A stretch of DNA of 64,000 nt, taken from contig JAUCBN010000024.1 in the NCBI GenBank assembly GCA_035048815.1, positions 6,880,001 to 6,944,000 of the forward strand, given 5' to 3'. The stretch is from Abelmoschus esculentus. Lineage: Eukaryota > Streptophyta > Magnoliopsida > Malvales > Malvaceae. The number at the start of each line of letters is the position of its first letter. Within the stretch, counting starts at the first letter, position 1. Positions 27,114-39,339 of the stretch are shown here, piece by piece. The translations under genes were made by a program, and so were the position numbers. The notes beneath the pieces were generated by a model. The model worked only from the letters and a program-made list of their open reading frames with translations, did not search any database and was not told where the DNA came from.

Positions 27114-28621
27114 CAAGCTTCTATCGTCGGTTTGTACCCAATTTCAGCACCTTAGCTGCTCCTTTAACCGGGGTCATTAAAAAGAATTCCAACTTCTTTT
27201 GGGGTGAAGAACAAGAGAAATCCTTTAACCTGATTAAGGATTGTATAATTAATGCACCATTATTAACTTTACCTGATTTTAACAAAGTTTTTGAGGTTGA
27301 ATGTGATGCTTCAGGTTTGGGAATTGGAGCAGTTTTATCTCAAGAAGGACGCACCATAGCCTAATTTAGTGAGAAATTGAGTGGAGCTACACTCAATTAT
27401 CCGACCTATGATAAGGAAATGTATGCACTAATTCGGGCCTTAGAAACTTGGTAACATTACCTATGGTCTAAGGAATTCATCATCCATACAGACCACGAGG
27501 CATTAAAGCACATCAAGGGTCAGCATAAGCTAAACAAGAGACATGCCAAATGGGTTGAGTTTCTTGAAGCCTTCCCTTATGTGATCATGTATAAAAAGGG
27601 TAAGGAAAACATTGTTGCTGATGCACTATCACGTAGGTATGCCCTTCTTAACACCTTAGACTCTAAATTGTTAGGTTTTGCTTTCATTAAGGAATTATAC
27701 GAGTCTGACCATGATTTTGGTGAAGTGTACAAAATTTGTGAGAAAGGTGCACATGATAAGTTTTATAGAGATGATGGAGACCTATTCAAGGAAGGGAAGC
27801 TTTGCATCCCACAAGGATCCATTCCAGAGTTGCTCCTCAAGGAAGCACATGGGGGAGGACTAATCGAACATTTTGGAGTAGCGAAGACGTTGAGCATGCT
27901 TCAAGAGCACTTGTATTGGCCAAAGATGAAACGAGATGTTAAGAGGCTATGTGATCGTTGTATCACATGTAGAAAGGCCAAGTCAAAAGCCATGCCCCAT
28001 GACCTATATACTCCACTACCTATTCCTAATGTACCTTGGGTAGACATATCCATGGATTTTGTACTTGGGCTGCCACGTACAAAGAATAACAAAGATTCCA
28101 TCTTTGTAGTAGTGGATGGATTCTCTAAAATGGCTCATTTTATTCCTTGTAGTAAGACTAATGATGCTTCACATGTTGCTAATTTATTTTTCAGAGAAAT
28201 CATGAGATTGCATGGTGTTCCAAGAACTATCGTATCTGATCGAGATGTGAAGTTCTTAAGCCATTTTTGGAGAACATTATGGAGCAAGATTGGAACCAAG
28301 TTGTTATTTTCCACAACTTGCCATCCACAAACAGATTGTCAAACTGAAGTGGTGAACCGGGTGTTATCCATGTTGTTGAGGATAATCATCAAAAATAATT
28401 TGAGGACTTGGGAGGGAAGCTTGCCACATGTGGAGTTTGCTTACAACCGATCCATTCATTCCGCCACTAAAATGTCACCATTTGAAATAGTATATGGTTT
28501 CAATCCCTTAACTCCATTGGATTTATTACCTTTGCCCACTGATCAAATTGTGAATAAAGATGAGAGAAACAAGTCTGAATTTGTCAAAAAAACTCCATCA
28601 ACAAGTGCGGGACAATATTGA
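27092..28621 (+). pseudogene. RNase H-integrase segment of element B, disrupted
   Basis: Continues the polyprotein after the first frameshift. RNase H retains CDASG (Asp codon at 27,305) and HTDHEALKH but carries TAA stops at 27,362-27,364 and 27,452-27,454. The integrase core keeps the D-X60-D-X35-E spacing: Asp codons at 28,055 and 28,238, Glu at 28,346. The zinc-binding region reads HGGGLIEHFG with CITCRKAK. The conserved TDGQTE reads TDCQTE here. A second frameshift near 28,590 ends the open frame after EFVKK. Confidence 0.9.
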
Positions 28622-29099
28622 AAAGAGAACTAGGTAATATGAGCAACAAGCTAACAATGGACGTAAACAAATTACATTCGAGCTGGGAGATTGGGTTTGG
28701 TTGTACATGAGAAAAGAAAGATTTCCAGCCCAACGCAAATCAAAATTGATGCCTAGAGGGGATGGTCCTTTTCAAGTGATCAAGCGTGTCAATGATAATG
28801 CCTATCAATTAGACCTCCCAAGTGAGTTTAATGTCAGTGCAACATTCAATGTGGCTGATTTATCTCCATTTCATGTAGGTGACGATTTGGGGTCAAATCG
28901 CTTTCAAGAGGGAGGGAATGATACGATCACAACCAACAATGAATCAGAAGAATTTCCTATTGGACCTATGACTCGTGCTAAAACCAAGAAATTTCAAGAG
29001 GCCATGGGAAATCTATTTATTCAAGGCTGGAAATTAGAGAATGCAACACCAACTATGTTGGAACAATACAGCCTCCTACTTGTGCATGAGTTTGCATGA
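28593..29099 (+). pseudogene. Integrase C-terminal tail of element B
   Basis: Third reading frame of the same polyprotein, with a TAA at 28,635-28,637. It contains the GPY/F-type module (GDGPFQV) and SATFNVADLSPF, then a tail with GPMTRAKTKKFQEAM that is encoded inside the 3' LTR, as in element A. It ends at the TGA at 29,097-29,099. The position replaces the chromodomain of other chromoviruses and matches where CRM elements carry their short CR-type tail. Confidence 0.85.
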
Positions 29100-30235
29100 G
29101 TTTTTTCTTAAGTTTTTTAAATTTAATTTCAACATGTGTGCATGAATAAATAAGGCTTGATATTCATTTAAGCATGTTAGTTCAATTAAGTTCATTAGTT
29201 TAATTAATGCATGATAGTTCACTTAAAGCATGTTAGTTTTCTTACGTTTATGAGTTGATTTAGTGTGTGGATAAATTAATTAAACTAGATCATTCAATGT
29301 AACTAGTTTCATTAATTAAACTAGCTCATTAAATATGCTTCATGCATTCACTTTTATTTTATTGAATAAAGTTGTTATCTAATTGTTGCTTATATTTTCA
29401 TCTAGGGTATTCATTTGGGATCAAATGGCTGATCATTTTCTACAAGAATGACAAGTCATTTACTACCAATTAAAGATACTTGAAGACACCATGATGGCTT
29501 ATCAGTTTCAAGAAGTTCAAGGTAGATTTACACACCACTTAAAGGCTTTCAGTTTCAGCAAGAAAACAATGCATTGAAGAGCTCTTAGATACACCACTTA
29601 AAGAGGCACTTAAAGACTACTTAAGAGCTACTTAATCCTCCATAAAGATTATCAGTTTTTAACAGAGAAGACATGCAATGAAAGCCTTCATTATCAGCAC
29701 TTAAGGGAGAGTAAAGGCAAGAACTAAAGCAACACTTAAGGAGGGAGTTCAAGGAATATCAGTCAACTTGTTCTCCATTTTTGGATTGGATACAAGCATA
29801 TTTGAGTCTTGAGATCTTCTTCAAACTTATTCCTCTATTTCTTAGCTTTCCAACGCACTTTTAATCACCTCAATCCGATATCAGGAGCTTAAGATATGAT
29901 TAAATTAGTGAAGACAGTGCATGCTGGAAATTCAGTACGGGAATAGTCACAAGATGCTTGTTCAACAAATTCAAGAGGCCATTCAATTGCTGAATTCAAT
30001 GCTTTATCAACAGTCCATTAAAGGAGGATGAATGACAACTTAATCAAGTTCATTAGCCCAAGAGTTTCTCCATGTGGATGATTTGTATGTCTACATTCAC
30101 TTACGAATGTCCACATTCATCCTTGTTAGATCAAACCTTTTTGGCTGTCAATTGAAGATATGATAACCTACAAATTAATAGGCCTTTAACACCAGAATAA
30201 TGAGTCTTTAATCTTTGTCTAGGCTAATCAATTTG
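28919..30235 (+). repeat. 3' LTR of element B, right end missing
   Basis: Begins TGATACGATC directly after a purine-rich tract, at the position homologous to the element A LTR start. It is rich in the words CATGTTAGTTC and CACTTAAAG. It lacks the LTR right end that survives at 23,646-23,997, so the two LTR remnants barely overlap and cannot be used for dating. The join to the 33-bp satellite is near AATTTGTCCATC/AAAGAGAGG. Confidence 0.75.
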
Positions 30236-31035
30236 TCCATCAAAGAGAGGGGTTGTCCATCAAGGTATACACTCTAAGAAAAGTGACCGCTCATTATGAC
30301 ATGCACTCAAAGAGAGGAATCATTCATCGCGACATATGCTCAAAGAGAGGGGTCGTCCATCATGGTATATGGTCAAAGAGTGGGACCGTTCATTATGATA
30401 TGCACTCGAAGAGAAGGGTTATTCATCGCGACATACGCTCAATGAGAGGGGTCATCCAGGCATACGTTCAAAAAGAGGGATCGTTCATTATGACATACGT
30501 TCAAAGAGAGGGTCGTCCACCACGATATACACTCTATGAAAGAGACCATTCATTATGGTATGCACTCAAAGAGGGGTCAATAATCGTGATATACGCTCAA
30601 AGACAAGGGTCGTCCATCACAGTATACGCCGTAGGAAACGGACCGTTCATTATGAAATGCATCCGAAGAGTGGGGTCATTCATCACAACATATGCTCAAA
30701 GAGAGGGGTCGTCCATCACGGTATACGCTCAAAGAGAGGTACCGTTCATTATGACATACACTCAAAGAGAGGGACCGTTCATTATAGCAGATGCTTGAAG
30801 ACAGGGGTCATTCACCGTAACATACGCTCAAAGAGAGGTGTCGTCCATCACGGTATATACTCTAAGAAAGGGACGTTCATTATGACATGCAGAAAGAAGA
30901 GAAGGGTCATTCATCGCGACATACGCTCAAAGAGGGGTCGTCCACCATGGTATACACTCTAAGAAGTGGAGCATTCATTATGACATGAACTCAAAGAGAG
31001 GGGTCATCCATCATGGTATACGCCCTAAGAAAGGG
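30236..31035 (+). repeat. 33-bp satellite array
   Basis: Plus-oriented 33/99-bp satellite between element B and a solo LTR. It resumes at AAAGAGAGG and stops after CTAAGAAAGGG, the AAGGG being the left target duplication of the solo LTR. No gene. Confidence 0.92.
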
Positions 31036-32492
31036 TGATAAACGGATATGTTGCTTCAAAAACAACCATCCTTGTTTGAAACAGATCTAGGATAATAGCA
31101 CGCATATCTCTGCAATAAACACAAGATTATAGACGTAAGAATAGTGTTAAAATTACTAGAGAACAAAGAAAATTAAAAAAAAACAAAGAAAGAAAAAGAT
31201 GAAGGATTTCTGCGTTTCTAGGATTTAACGAAGATGAAATGCTTCAAGGGCTTTCATGGCTGCATTATAATATCCAAAATGGCAGAATTGGATGTTGAAG
31301 TTGCTGGAAAAATAATAACAACGTTGAACTCGAAAGAATACGAACAATATACTGAGCGGACCCGAATCAAATATGTTTTCTGTCAACGGACTTGGACCCT
31401 CTAGATAGTGATCTAGAAACCCGAAGTATCAAGGAATTGACACACTCAAACAAAGTCTAAAAATGTCAAGAAAAGTTCAATGAAGAACTAAAATTGAGAG
31501 AATTTCTCACAAAAATATTGTTTCATAAAATTGTTTAACCTTGTCTTTACAAAATTGAGTAAATATATAGGAATAAAGGAGAAGTTGGCCAAATTTGAAT
31601 TTGTGGCCTTAATTCAAACGAAAATTAAAATTTAAATGCTCAAATAACTTCTCCTAGGCTCCTTATATCCTTAGCCACATGTTTTGGCACTTAAAACACA
31701 TTAAACATGTGTTTAATGTTTGAATTTGAATAAGAAACCACTCATTCTTATCCAATGTTGCTGATTGGTCTTCAGAGAAAGGGCCTTGTTTGGCTTGCTT
31801 GCTTTTGGATGCCCAAACTTGTGGAGAAGGGTGCTATGTGGGCCCCACATGCATGGCACATGCGTAGGACACCTGCTCTTCGTGTACGATAGGTTTCAGC
31901 TGCTGTAGGTCACTTCAACTTGATTTGAGTTGAGCTGGAAATAGAGATGAGCTAAACGAACTAGCTAAGAGTGTTAGGAGCTAAATGGAGTTGGGCGCTA
32001 AGCCTCTAAGCTGCCTCAAGCTAAGGTGAGTTGTGTGCACACCATTGAGCTTCTTCTGATTTGAATATAATCCACTTGAGCTGGTATTGAACTGCATACA
32101 CTCTCCTGAGCTGGACATGAGCTAAGTATGCCCACTTGAGCTAAGGTTCTCCTAAGTACCTATATTAGAACAAGGCAAACACATCTAAGAAGACTTGTAG
32201 TCTTATTTTAACCACACAAACACACTTAAAACCAAATGCAAACATAATTAACATAGTATATACATAAGTAAACACACACACTAATGTATATACCTAAATA
32301 TGTCACATATCAGCATGCAACACATTATAAACATCATATTCTAAGGCATGAACATTCTCAAATGAATCTGAAATGTTAGCACAAGTAAGGAAAAGAGCTT
32401 CCCTGCATTTCTTTGCCTTAGAATGTGTGATAGGTCATGATGGTAAGACCTCCGAATCAACCTGTTGAACTTGACATGATGTGCTCACATCA
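31036..32492 (-). mobile_element. Solo LTR, CRM type related to element A, reverse orientation
   Basis: A 1,457-bp segment beginning TGAT and ending ATCA, flanked by perfect AAGGG copies at 31,031-31,035 and 32,493-32,497. Read on the minus strand, it starts TGATGTGAGCACATC, the same as the element A LTR. It also shares an ATCCTAGATC word near the end, a GGACTTGGACCCT word and an AGCT-rich U3 module. It lacks primer site, gag-pol and a second LTR, so it is best explained by LTR-LTR recombination of a full element. It is clearly diverged from element A. Confidence 0.9.
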
Positions 32493-33515
32493 AAGGGACT
32501 GTTTCATTATGACATGCACTCGAAGAGAAGGTCATTCATCGCGACATACACTTAAAAGAGAAGGGTTGTCCATCACGGTATACACTCAAAGAGAGGGACC
32601 GTTCATTATGACATAAGCTCGAAGAGGGGTCATTTACAGCGGTATACGCTCAAAGAGAGGGGCAACCACCACGATAGACTTTCTAAGAAAGGGACTGTTC
32701 ATTATGACATACACTCGAAGAGAGGGGTCATTCATCACGATATACGCTTTAAGAAAGGAACCGTTTACTATAATTTGCACTAAAATAGAGGGGTCATTGA
32801 TCACTTTATACGCTCAAAGAGAGGGACCGTTTATTATGACATGCACTCGAAGAGAGGGGTCATCATCCATTGCAACATACGCTTAAAGAGAGGGGTCATC
32901 GATTACGGTATACGCTAAAAGAGAGGGACCGTTCATTATGACATGCATTCGAAGAGGGGTCATTCATCGCGATATACGCTCAAAGAGAAGGATCGTTCGT
33001 CACGGTTTACACTTAAAGAGATGGACCATTCATTATGACATGCACTCAAAGAGAGTGTCATTCATTGCGACATACCTGTTCATCACGGTATACGGTCAAA
33101 GACAGGGAACGTTCACCATGACATGTATTCGAAAAGAAGGGTCATTCATCGCAACATACACTCAAAGAGAGGGGTTATCGATCACGATATACTCTCAAAG
33201 AGAGAGACCGTTCATTATTACATACACTCGAAGAGAGGGTTCATTCATCGCGACATACGCTCAAAGAGAGGGGTCGTCCATCACGGTATACGCTCAATGA
33301 GAGGGATCGTTCACCATGACATGCACTCAAAGAGTGGGGTCATTCATCGCGATATATGCTCAAAGAGAGTGGTCGTCCGTCATGGCATACGCTAAAAGAG
33401 ATGGACCGTTCATTATGACTTACGCTCGAAGAGAGGGGTCATTCACCGTGATATACGCTCAAAGAGAGGGGTCGTCCACCATGATATAGGCTATAAGAAA
33501 GAGACCGTTCATTAT
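32493..33515 (+). repeat. 33-bp satellite array
   Basis: Plus-oriented 33/99-bp satellite, beginning with the right AAGGG target duplication and breaking off within a type c unit (CCGTTCATTAT). No gene. Confidence 0.92.
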
Positions 33516-33700
33516 AATGATTCGTACTGAATATGCGAAATTGGGGTGCAAGTGTACATGTCAAGTAATAAGTGATAAGTATTTTATCGAGTTATCGTCT
33601 CCTTAAGGATTGGTATACTTAATATGCTTCCTTTGGTCTTATTGCTTCTGTAAAATAAAATTAAAAACACAAATAAGTTTGAGTGTTGATTAAACTAAAT
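33516..33700. other. 185-bp unclassified insertion in satellite
   Basis: Sequence with no satellite periodicity, from AATGATTCGTACTG to TTAAACTAAAT. It contains CAAGTGTACATG, AAGTAATAAGTG and TATCGAGTTATCGTCTCC, which faintly recall non-coding parts of plant Ty3/gypsy Tat/Ogre elements, but I cannot classify it. No open frame, terminal repeat or target duplication is visible. The satellite resumes at AAAGAGAGG. Confidence 0.6.
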
Positions 33701-36635
33701 AAAGAGAGGGGTCATTCATCGCGACATACGCTTAAAGAGAGGGGTTGTCCATCATAGTGTACACACAAAGAGAGCGACCGTTCACCATAACATGCACTCG
33801 AAGAGAGGGGTCATTCATCGCAACATAAGCTCAAAGAGAGGGGTCATCGATCACAGTATACGGTCAAAGAGAGGGACCGTGCATTATGACATGCACTAGA
33901 AGAGAGAGGTTATTCATAGCGATATACGCTTCAAGAGAGGGGTTGTCCATATCGGTATACGCTCAAATAGAGGGACCATTTACCATGATATGCACTCAAA
34001 GAGAGGGGTCATTCATTGCGACATACGCTCAAAGAGAGGGGTCGTCCACAACAGTATACGCGTTAAGAAAGGTATCATTCATTATGACAAGCACTCGAAG
34101 AGAGGGGTCATTAATCGCGACATACGCTCAATGACAGGGGTCATTCTTCCCGATATACGCTCAAATTGAGGGATCGTTCACCCTGACATGCACTCGAAGA
34201 GAGGTGTCATTCATCGCGACATAAGCTCAAAGAGAGGAGTCCATCGAGGTATACGCTCTAAGAAAGAGACCGTTAATTATGGCATGCACTCAAAGAGAGG
34301 GGTCATTCGGCGCGACATACGCTTAAAGAGAGGTGTCGTCCATCACATTATACGCTCAAAGAGAGCGACTGTTCACCATGACATACACTCGAATAGAGGG
34401 GTCATTCATCGCAACATACGCTCAGAGGGGTCATCGATCACGGTATAAGCTCAAAGCTACGCACCGTACATTATGACATGCAATCAAAGAGAGGTGTCAA
34501 TCATCGCAGCATACGCTCAAAGAGAAGGGGTCATTCATCACAGCATACGTATAAGAAAATGACCATTCGTTATGACATGCGCTTGAAGATTGGGGTCATT
34601 CATTGCGACATACGCTCAAAGAGAGGGGTCGTCCATAACAGTATACGCTCTAAGAAACAGACCATTGATTATTACATGTACTCGAAGAAAGGAGTCATTG
34701 ATCGCAACATACGCTCAAAGAGAGGGTCGTCCATCACGGTATACGCTCAAAGAGAGGACTCGTTCACCATGACATGCACTCGAAGAGAGGGGTCATTCAT
34801 TGCGATATATGCTCAAAGAGAGGGGACATACATAACGATATAAGTTCTAAGAATGCGACTGTTCGTTATGACATGCACTCGAAGAGAGGGGTCATTCACC
34901 GCGACATATGCTCAAAGAGAAGGGTCGTCCATCAAGGTATACGCTTTAAGAAATGGACCGTTTACTATCACATGCACTCGAAGAGAGGGATCATTCATCG
35001 CGACATACGCTCAAAGAAAGGGGTCGGCCATCACGGTATACGTTCAAAGAGAGGGACCGTTCACCATGACATTCACTCAAAGAGAAGATTCATTCATCGC
35101 AACATATGCTCAAAGGGTAAATGCTCAAAGAGAGGGACCGTTCACCATGACATTCACTCAAAGAGAAGGTTCATTCATCGCAACATATGCTCAAAGGGTA
35201 AATGCTCAAAGAGAGGGACCGTTCAGTCATCGATAATGGTAAATGCTCAAAAAGAGGGACCATTCATTATGGCATGAACTCGAAGAGAGGGGTCATTCAT
35301 TGCGACATACGCTCAAAGTGCGGAGGTGTCCATCACGGTAAGCGCTCAAAGGGAGGGACCTTTAATTATGTCATGCACTCGAAGAGAGGGGTCATTCATC
35401 GCGACATATGCTCAAAGAGAGGGGTCATTCATCACGATATGCGCTCAAAGAGCTGGACCGTTCTCCATGACATGCACTCGAAGCGTGGGATCATTCATCG
35501 AGACATACGTTCAAAGAAAGGGGTCGTTCATCACAGCATACGCTCAAGGAGAGGGATCATTCATTATGACACGCTCGAAGAGAGATGTCATTCACCACGA
35601 CATACGCTCAAAGAAAGGGGTCAGCCATCACGGTATACGCTCTAAGAAAAGGACCATTCATTACGACATGCACTCGAAGAGAGGGGTCATTCATTGTGAC
35701 ATATACTCAAATAGAGGGGTCGTCCATCACGGTATGCGCTCTAAAAAAGGACCGTTCATTATGACATAGACTCAAAGAGAAGGGTCATTCATTGCGACAT
35801 ATGCTCAAAGAGATGGGTCGTCCATCGCTGTATACGCTCTAAGGAAGGGACCATTATTTATGACATGTACTCGAAGTGAAGGGTCATTCATCGTGACATA
35901 CGCTCAAAGAGAGGGGTATCCATCATGGTATAACCTAAAGAGAGGGACCGTTCATTATGACATGCACTTAAAGAGAGGGGTTATTCATCGCGATATACGC
36001 TCCAAGAGAGGGGTCATCCATCACGGTATACGCTCAAAGAGAGGGACAGTTCATTATGACATATTCTCGAAGACAAGGTCATTCACCCTAACATACGCTC
36101 AATTAGAGGGGTCGTCCATCACGGTATATGCTCAAATATAGGGACCGTTCATTATGACATACGCTCAAAGAGAAGAGTCATTCATCACGACTTACGCTCA
36201 AAGAGAAGGGTCGTCCATCACGGTATACTTTCAAAAAGAGGGACCGTTCACCATGACATGCACTCGAAGAGTGGGACCATTCATCGCGACATACGCTCAA
36301 AGATAGGGGTTGTCGATCACGGTATACGCTTCAAGAAATGGGCTGTTCATTATGACATTCACTCAAAGAGAGGGGTCATTCATCGTGACATACGTTCAAA
36401 GACAAGGGTCGTCCATCACGGTATACGCTTTAGGAAATGGACTGTTCATTATAACATGCTCCCAAGGGAGGGGTGATTCATCACAATATACGCTCAAAGA
36501 GAGGGGTCGTCCATCACGTTATGCGCTGTAAGAAAGGGGCCGTTCATTTTGATATACGCTCGAAGAGAGGGGTCAGTCATTGCGACATACACTCAAAGAG
36601 AAGGGTCATCCATCACGGTATACGCTCAAAGAGAG
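33701..36635 (+). repeat. 33-bp satellite array
   Basis: Plus-oriented 33/99-bp satellite. At 35,042-35,203 an 81-bp block (two 33-bp units plus a 15-bp partial unit containing CAAAGGGTAAATG) is tandemly duplicated. The segment ends with GAGAG (36,631-36,635), the left target duplication of element C. No gene. Confidence 0.93.
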
Positions 36636-38357
36636 TAATGCGAGCACAAATACGATCCTTAAATTATTTTCTGCAACCTTTTTGAGACCATTTGACCAAG
36701 GCAAGTTGTTTACATTCAATAAGCTTCAAGAAGCTTATTTTTCCATCATTTTGGACGTTTAAACTGAGGTCATATTTTTTAAGGTGTATTTCAACCCGAA
36801 GGAAGAACCTCCACCATCATCGAAGATCTTCAAGGTTAAGGGAGTTTTTCCTTATTTCATCTTTTAGTTATTCATGTCAGTATATGCATTTTTGAGTGCT
36901 AGCTTAGGGGTTTGTTGCGTGTAGTTGCATGAGCATTAATAATTTTGCATGTTTAAGAATGCATGGTAGTTCACTTAATATTATGTTATCTCATGTAAGC
37001 ATGGTAGTTCATAAGCATTCTAGTTCATTGAATAAGTTATGTTCATTAAGCATACTAGTTTATTTAAGTTCTAATTTGCATATAAGTTGCATTATTTTAA
37101 CATATGTTTTTGTGTTATTAGGTGCATTAAGGCTGAAAAAGACATATTTGAAGTCTTTTGGGATTCAAGAAATCAAGTGAGAGTGAAGGCATGAATTAAA
37201 ATAATACATAAAGAGGGAATTCAAGGAGTCTTGTATATTAAGCCAACTTAATCTCCATATTTGAGTTGGATCTAGGCCGAAATGAGTTTTTAAGTCTTCT
37301 TAAAAATTGTTTCCCTCTTCCTTATCTTTCCAATGCACTTTGAATCACATTGATCTGATATCAGGAGCTTGAGATATGGTCATTTTATTGAAGACAAAGT
37401 AAACTGGAATTTTATTACATGAAAGGCATGCAAGGATGAACTTGAACCAAGGTGAGACTTTTCATATTCAGCAAGAGAGACAAGAAATTGAATGACATCT
37501 TTTTTCAGAAAAAAAAAACATTCAAGGCCCTCTTATCATCCATTTTGCGAGACTATTCAAATTCTACAATAAGATACACATTGAAGAGATTCTTTATTCA
37601 TACCATTATGACATTCAAGGAGGATAAATGACTTGTAGATGAGCATGGAATTCAATGAGACACTATCCCTTGTACAAATGGATGTCTACATTTATCCTAG
37701 TGTTGTCCACAATCATCCTACATATTCTATAAAACTATTTAGCTACCAAAGAAGATGGAAGAACACAAGCCTTAATGTCTTGTCATCATTGTCATGTTTA
37801 TTTATTAGACTTTTTTTTATTTTGTTTTCCTATAAATAATCCCTAGCATTTCATTTGTAAAAAAATCAACTTTGACTCTAATACACTTTTGTGTGAAAGT
37901 TTTATCTCTTTGTTCTTCATTGAACTTATCCGACATATCAAGGAATTCTCCTTATGGCGTCATTCCTTATTTCCATATACCAAGGTTTCTAACTAGAGGG
38001 TCATAGTCTTTTGTTTATGAACATTATAGGAAACGGGCTTTTACTTTTATATAGTGTTGATTCTTTCCTCGTTCCTCTAAACATCCAATAGGATTCGGGT
38101 TGACATTCTCTATAATGTCGGTTCTTTCTTGGTTACTTACTATTATAACTCATGCATTAATTATACATATGTCTTCATCATCATCTTCCATTCATCTTAT
38201 ACACTCTCATCAAATCACTAAATTAGCTTCCGCAATCATACCAATCCCATCATCAAAAACCCCTTTGAATTCATTTCATCACCTTTTGAATTACTTACAA
38301 CATTCACGATCGGTCAACTAGTGAATTCCGGAAACTCATGTAACCATGATCATATCA
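36636..38357 (+). repeat. 5' LTR of element C
   Basis: About 1,722 bp, starting TAATGCGAGCACA (the first TG apparently mutated to TA, by comparison with TGATGTGAGCACA in element A) and ending CATATCA. The middle aligns with the 3' LTR of element B, for example around GATATCAGGAGCTT and TTTCCAATGCACTTT. It carries a TATA box (TATAAATAAT) at 37,831. Confidence 0.82.
37831..37840 (+). promoter_or_regulatory. TATA box in element C LTR
   Basis: CCTATAAATAAT about 520 bp before the LTR end, a plausible core promoter at the U3/R boundary. The element D LTR has a comparable CTATAAATAGG on its coding strand. Function inferred. Confidence 0.6.
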
Positions 38358-38359
38358 TT

Positions 38360-38371
38360 TGGTATCAGAGC
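38360..38371 (+). promoter_or_regulatory. Primer binding site, initiator tRNA-Met (element C)
   Basis: TGGTATCAGAGC, the canonical 12-base complement of the plant initiator tRNA-Met 3' end, 2 bases after the LTR. Unlike elements A and B there is no extra A. Confidence 0.9.
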
Positions 38372-38873
38372 TAAGTCGAACAAGTAAGTATTAACTTTCA
38401 TTTTCTCGGAAGAAATTTTTTTTTACAAATTGATATAAAAATAAGAAAATCATTCAAAAGAGAAAAGAAAAGCTTGGCATAAAAGTGTGAAAGAATATTG
38501 CATCATTTGTTATCAATTTGATTCTTGATTTTGAGCATCATTTGTGTTTTACACCATCCTTCAATTTTAGCATCATTGGTTTCATATTTTTTTCCTATCA
38601 TATTACCTTACATCTACCACCATAATCAATTTTATTTTAAGCCGATTCCACAAGGAAAAATATTTGATCAAGTCGATCTAGTTCCTTTAAGAACATAGGG
38701 AGAGAATGAGTGGTAAAATGCAAGAGTGTTCATCAAGGGAAAAGCCTATTCCAAGTGCAAACACGAGTGGAGTGATCTTTTTTCTGAGTGACAGTGAGGA
38801 TTTGGTTAGTGAATTTTTTTTGGAGTTTAATAGTGAGATTTTGATTTGTGAGGATTTTTTTCTTTGTTTCATT
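38372..38873 (+). other. Untranslated leader of element C
   Basis: Leader between primer site and the truncated gag. It carries GAGTGGTAAAATGCA at 38,708-38,722 and a 19-base block ending ACACGAGTG at 38,751-38,769, the same pair as in elements A and B. An open frame from 38,706 runs through this leader but I regard it as fortuitous, because the gag start matches element B at 38,874. Confidence 0.6.
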
Positions 38874-38952
38874 ATGTCTCAAGATTTTAATCGTGAGATA
38901 AAGAGATTGTTACAAAAATATTTTGACCCAATCACAAGAAAGTTGGATGACA
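38874..38952 (+). pseudogene. Truncated gag N-terminus of element C
   Basis: Starts MSQDFNREIKRLLQKYF, comparable to the MSQ start of gag in element B. About 26-29 codons survive before the sequence fuses near 38,953 to LTR sequence (GTGTTGGTTACTTCC). The frame continues into the LTR as a meaningless tail. It has no capsid core, so no function is expected. Confidence 0.7.
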
Positions 38953-39258
38953 TTGTGTTGGTTACTTCCTCGTTCCTCAAAACATCCAATAGGATTCGGG
39001 TCGACATTCTCTATAATGTCGGTTCTTTCTTGGTTTCTTACTATCATAACTCATGCATTAATTAAACATATGCCTTCATCATCATCCTTCATTCATCTTA
39101 TACGTTCTCATCAAATCACTAAATTAGCTTATACAATCATACCAATCCCATCATCAATAACCCTTTTAAATTCATTTTATCACCTTTTGAATTACTTACA
39201 ACGTTCATGATCGGGCAACTAGTAAATTCTGGAAACTCATGTAACCGGGATCATATCA
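38953..39258 (+). repeat. 3' LTR fragment of element C
   Basis: Direct repeat of 38,056-38,357, ending CATATCA followed by the GAGAG target duplication. The left 1.4 kb of this LTR was lost with the internal region. Confidence 0.85.
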
Positions 39259-39339
39259 GAGAGGGATCATTCATTACAACAGACACTCAAAGAGAGGGGG
39301 TCAATCACCGCAACATACGCTCAAAGAGAGGGGTCGTCC

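Larger units (their letters stand above)
23646..30235 (+). mobile_element. Element B: degenerate CRM-type Ty3/gypsy retrotransposon
   Basis: A truncated LTR end (23,646-23,997), primer site, leader, gag-pol and a 3' LTR that begins at TGATACGATC (28,919) after a GAGGGAGGGAA purine tract. The 3' LTR breaks off before its own end, joining the 33-bp satellite near 30,235, so no target duplication can be found. The polyprotein is collinear with that of element A, but has five in-frame stops before the last tail segment, one more within it, and two frameshifts. Reverse transcriptase and integrase sequence place it in the CRM clade. It abuts the 170-bp satellite directly on its left. Confidence 0.9.
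36636..39258 (+). mobile_element. Element C: internally deleted CRM-type retrotransposon
   Basis: A 2,623-bp insertion flanked by perfect GAGAG duplications (36,631-36,635 and 39,259-39,263). It holds a 5' LTR, primer site, leader and about 29 gag codons, then jumps directly into the last 306 bp of a second LTR. Almost all of gag-pol and most of the 3' LTR are missing, so it cannot be autonomous. The two overlapping LTR parts (38,056-38,357 and 38,953-39,258) differ at roughly 20 positions by eye, so the insertion is far older than element A. Confidence 0.88.

Noticed and set aside
38706..39065. 119-codon open frame in element C as a real gene
   Set aside because: It starts in the leader before the conserved motif, includes about 29 gag codons and then runs into LTR sequence; the gag start is better placed at 38,874.
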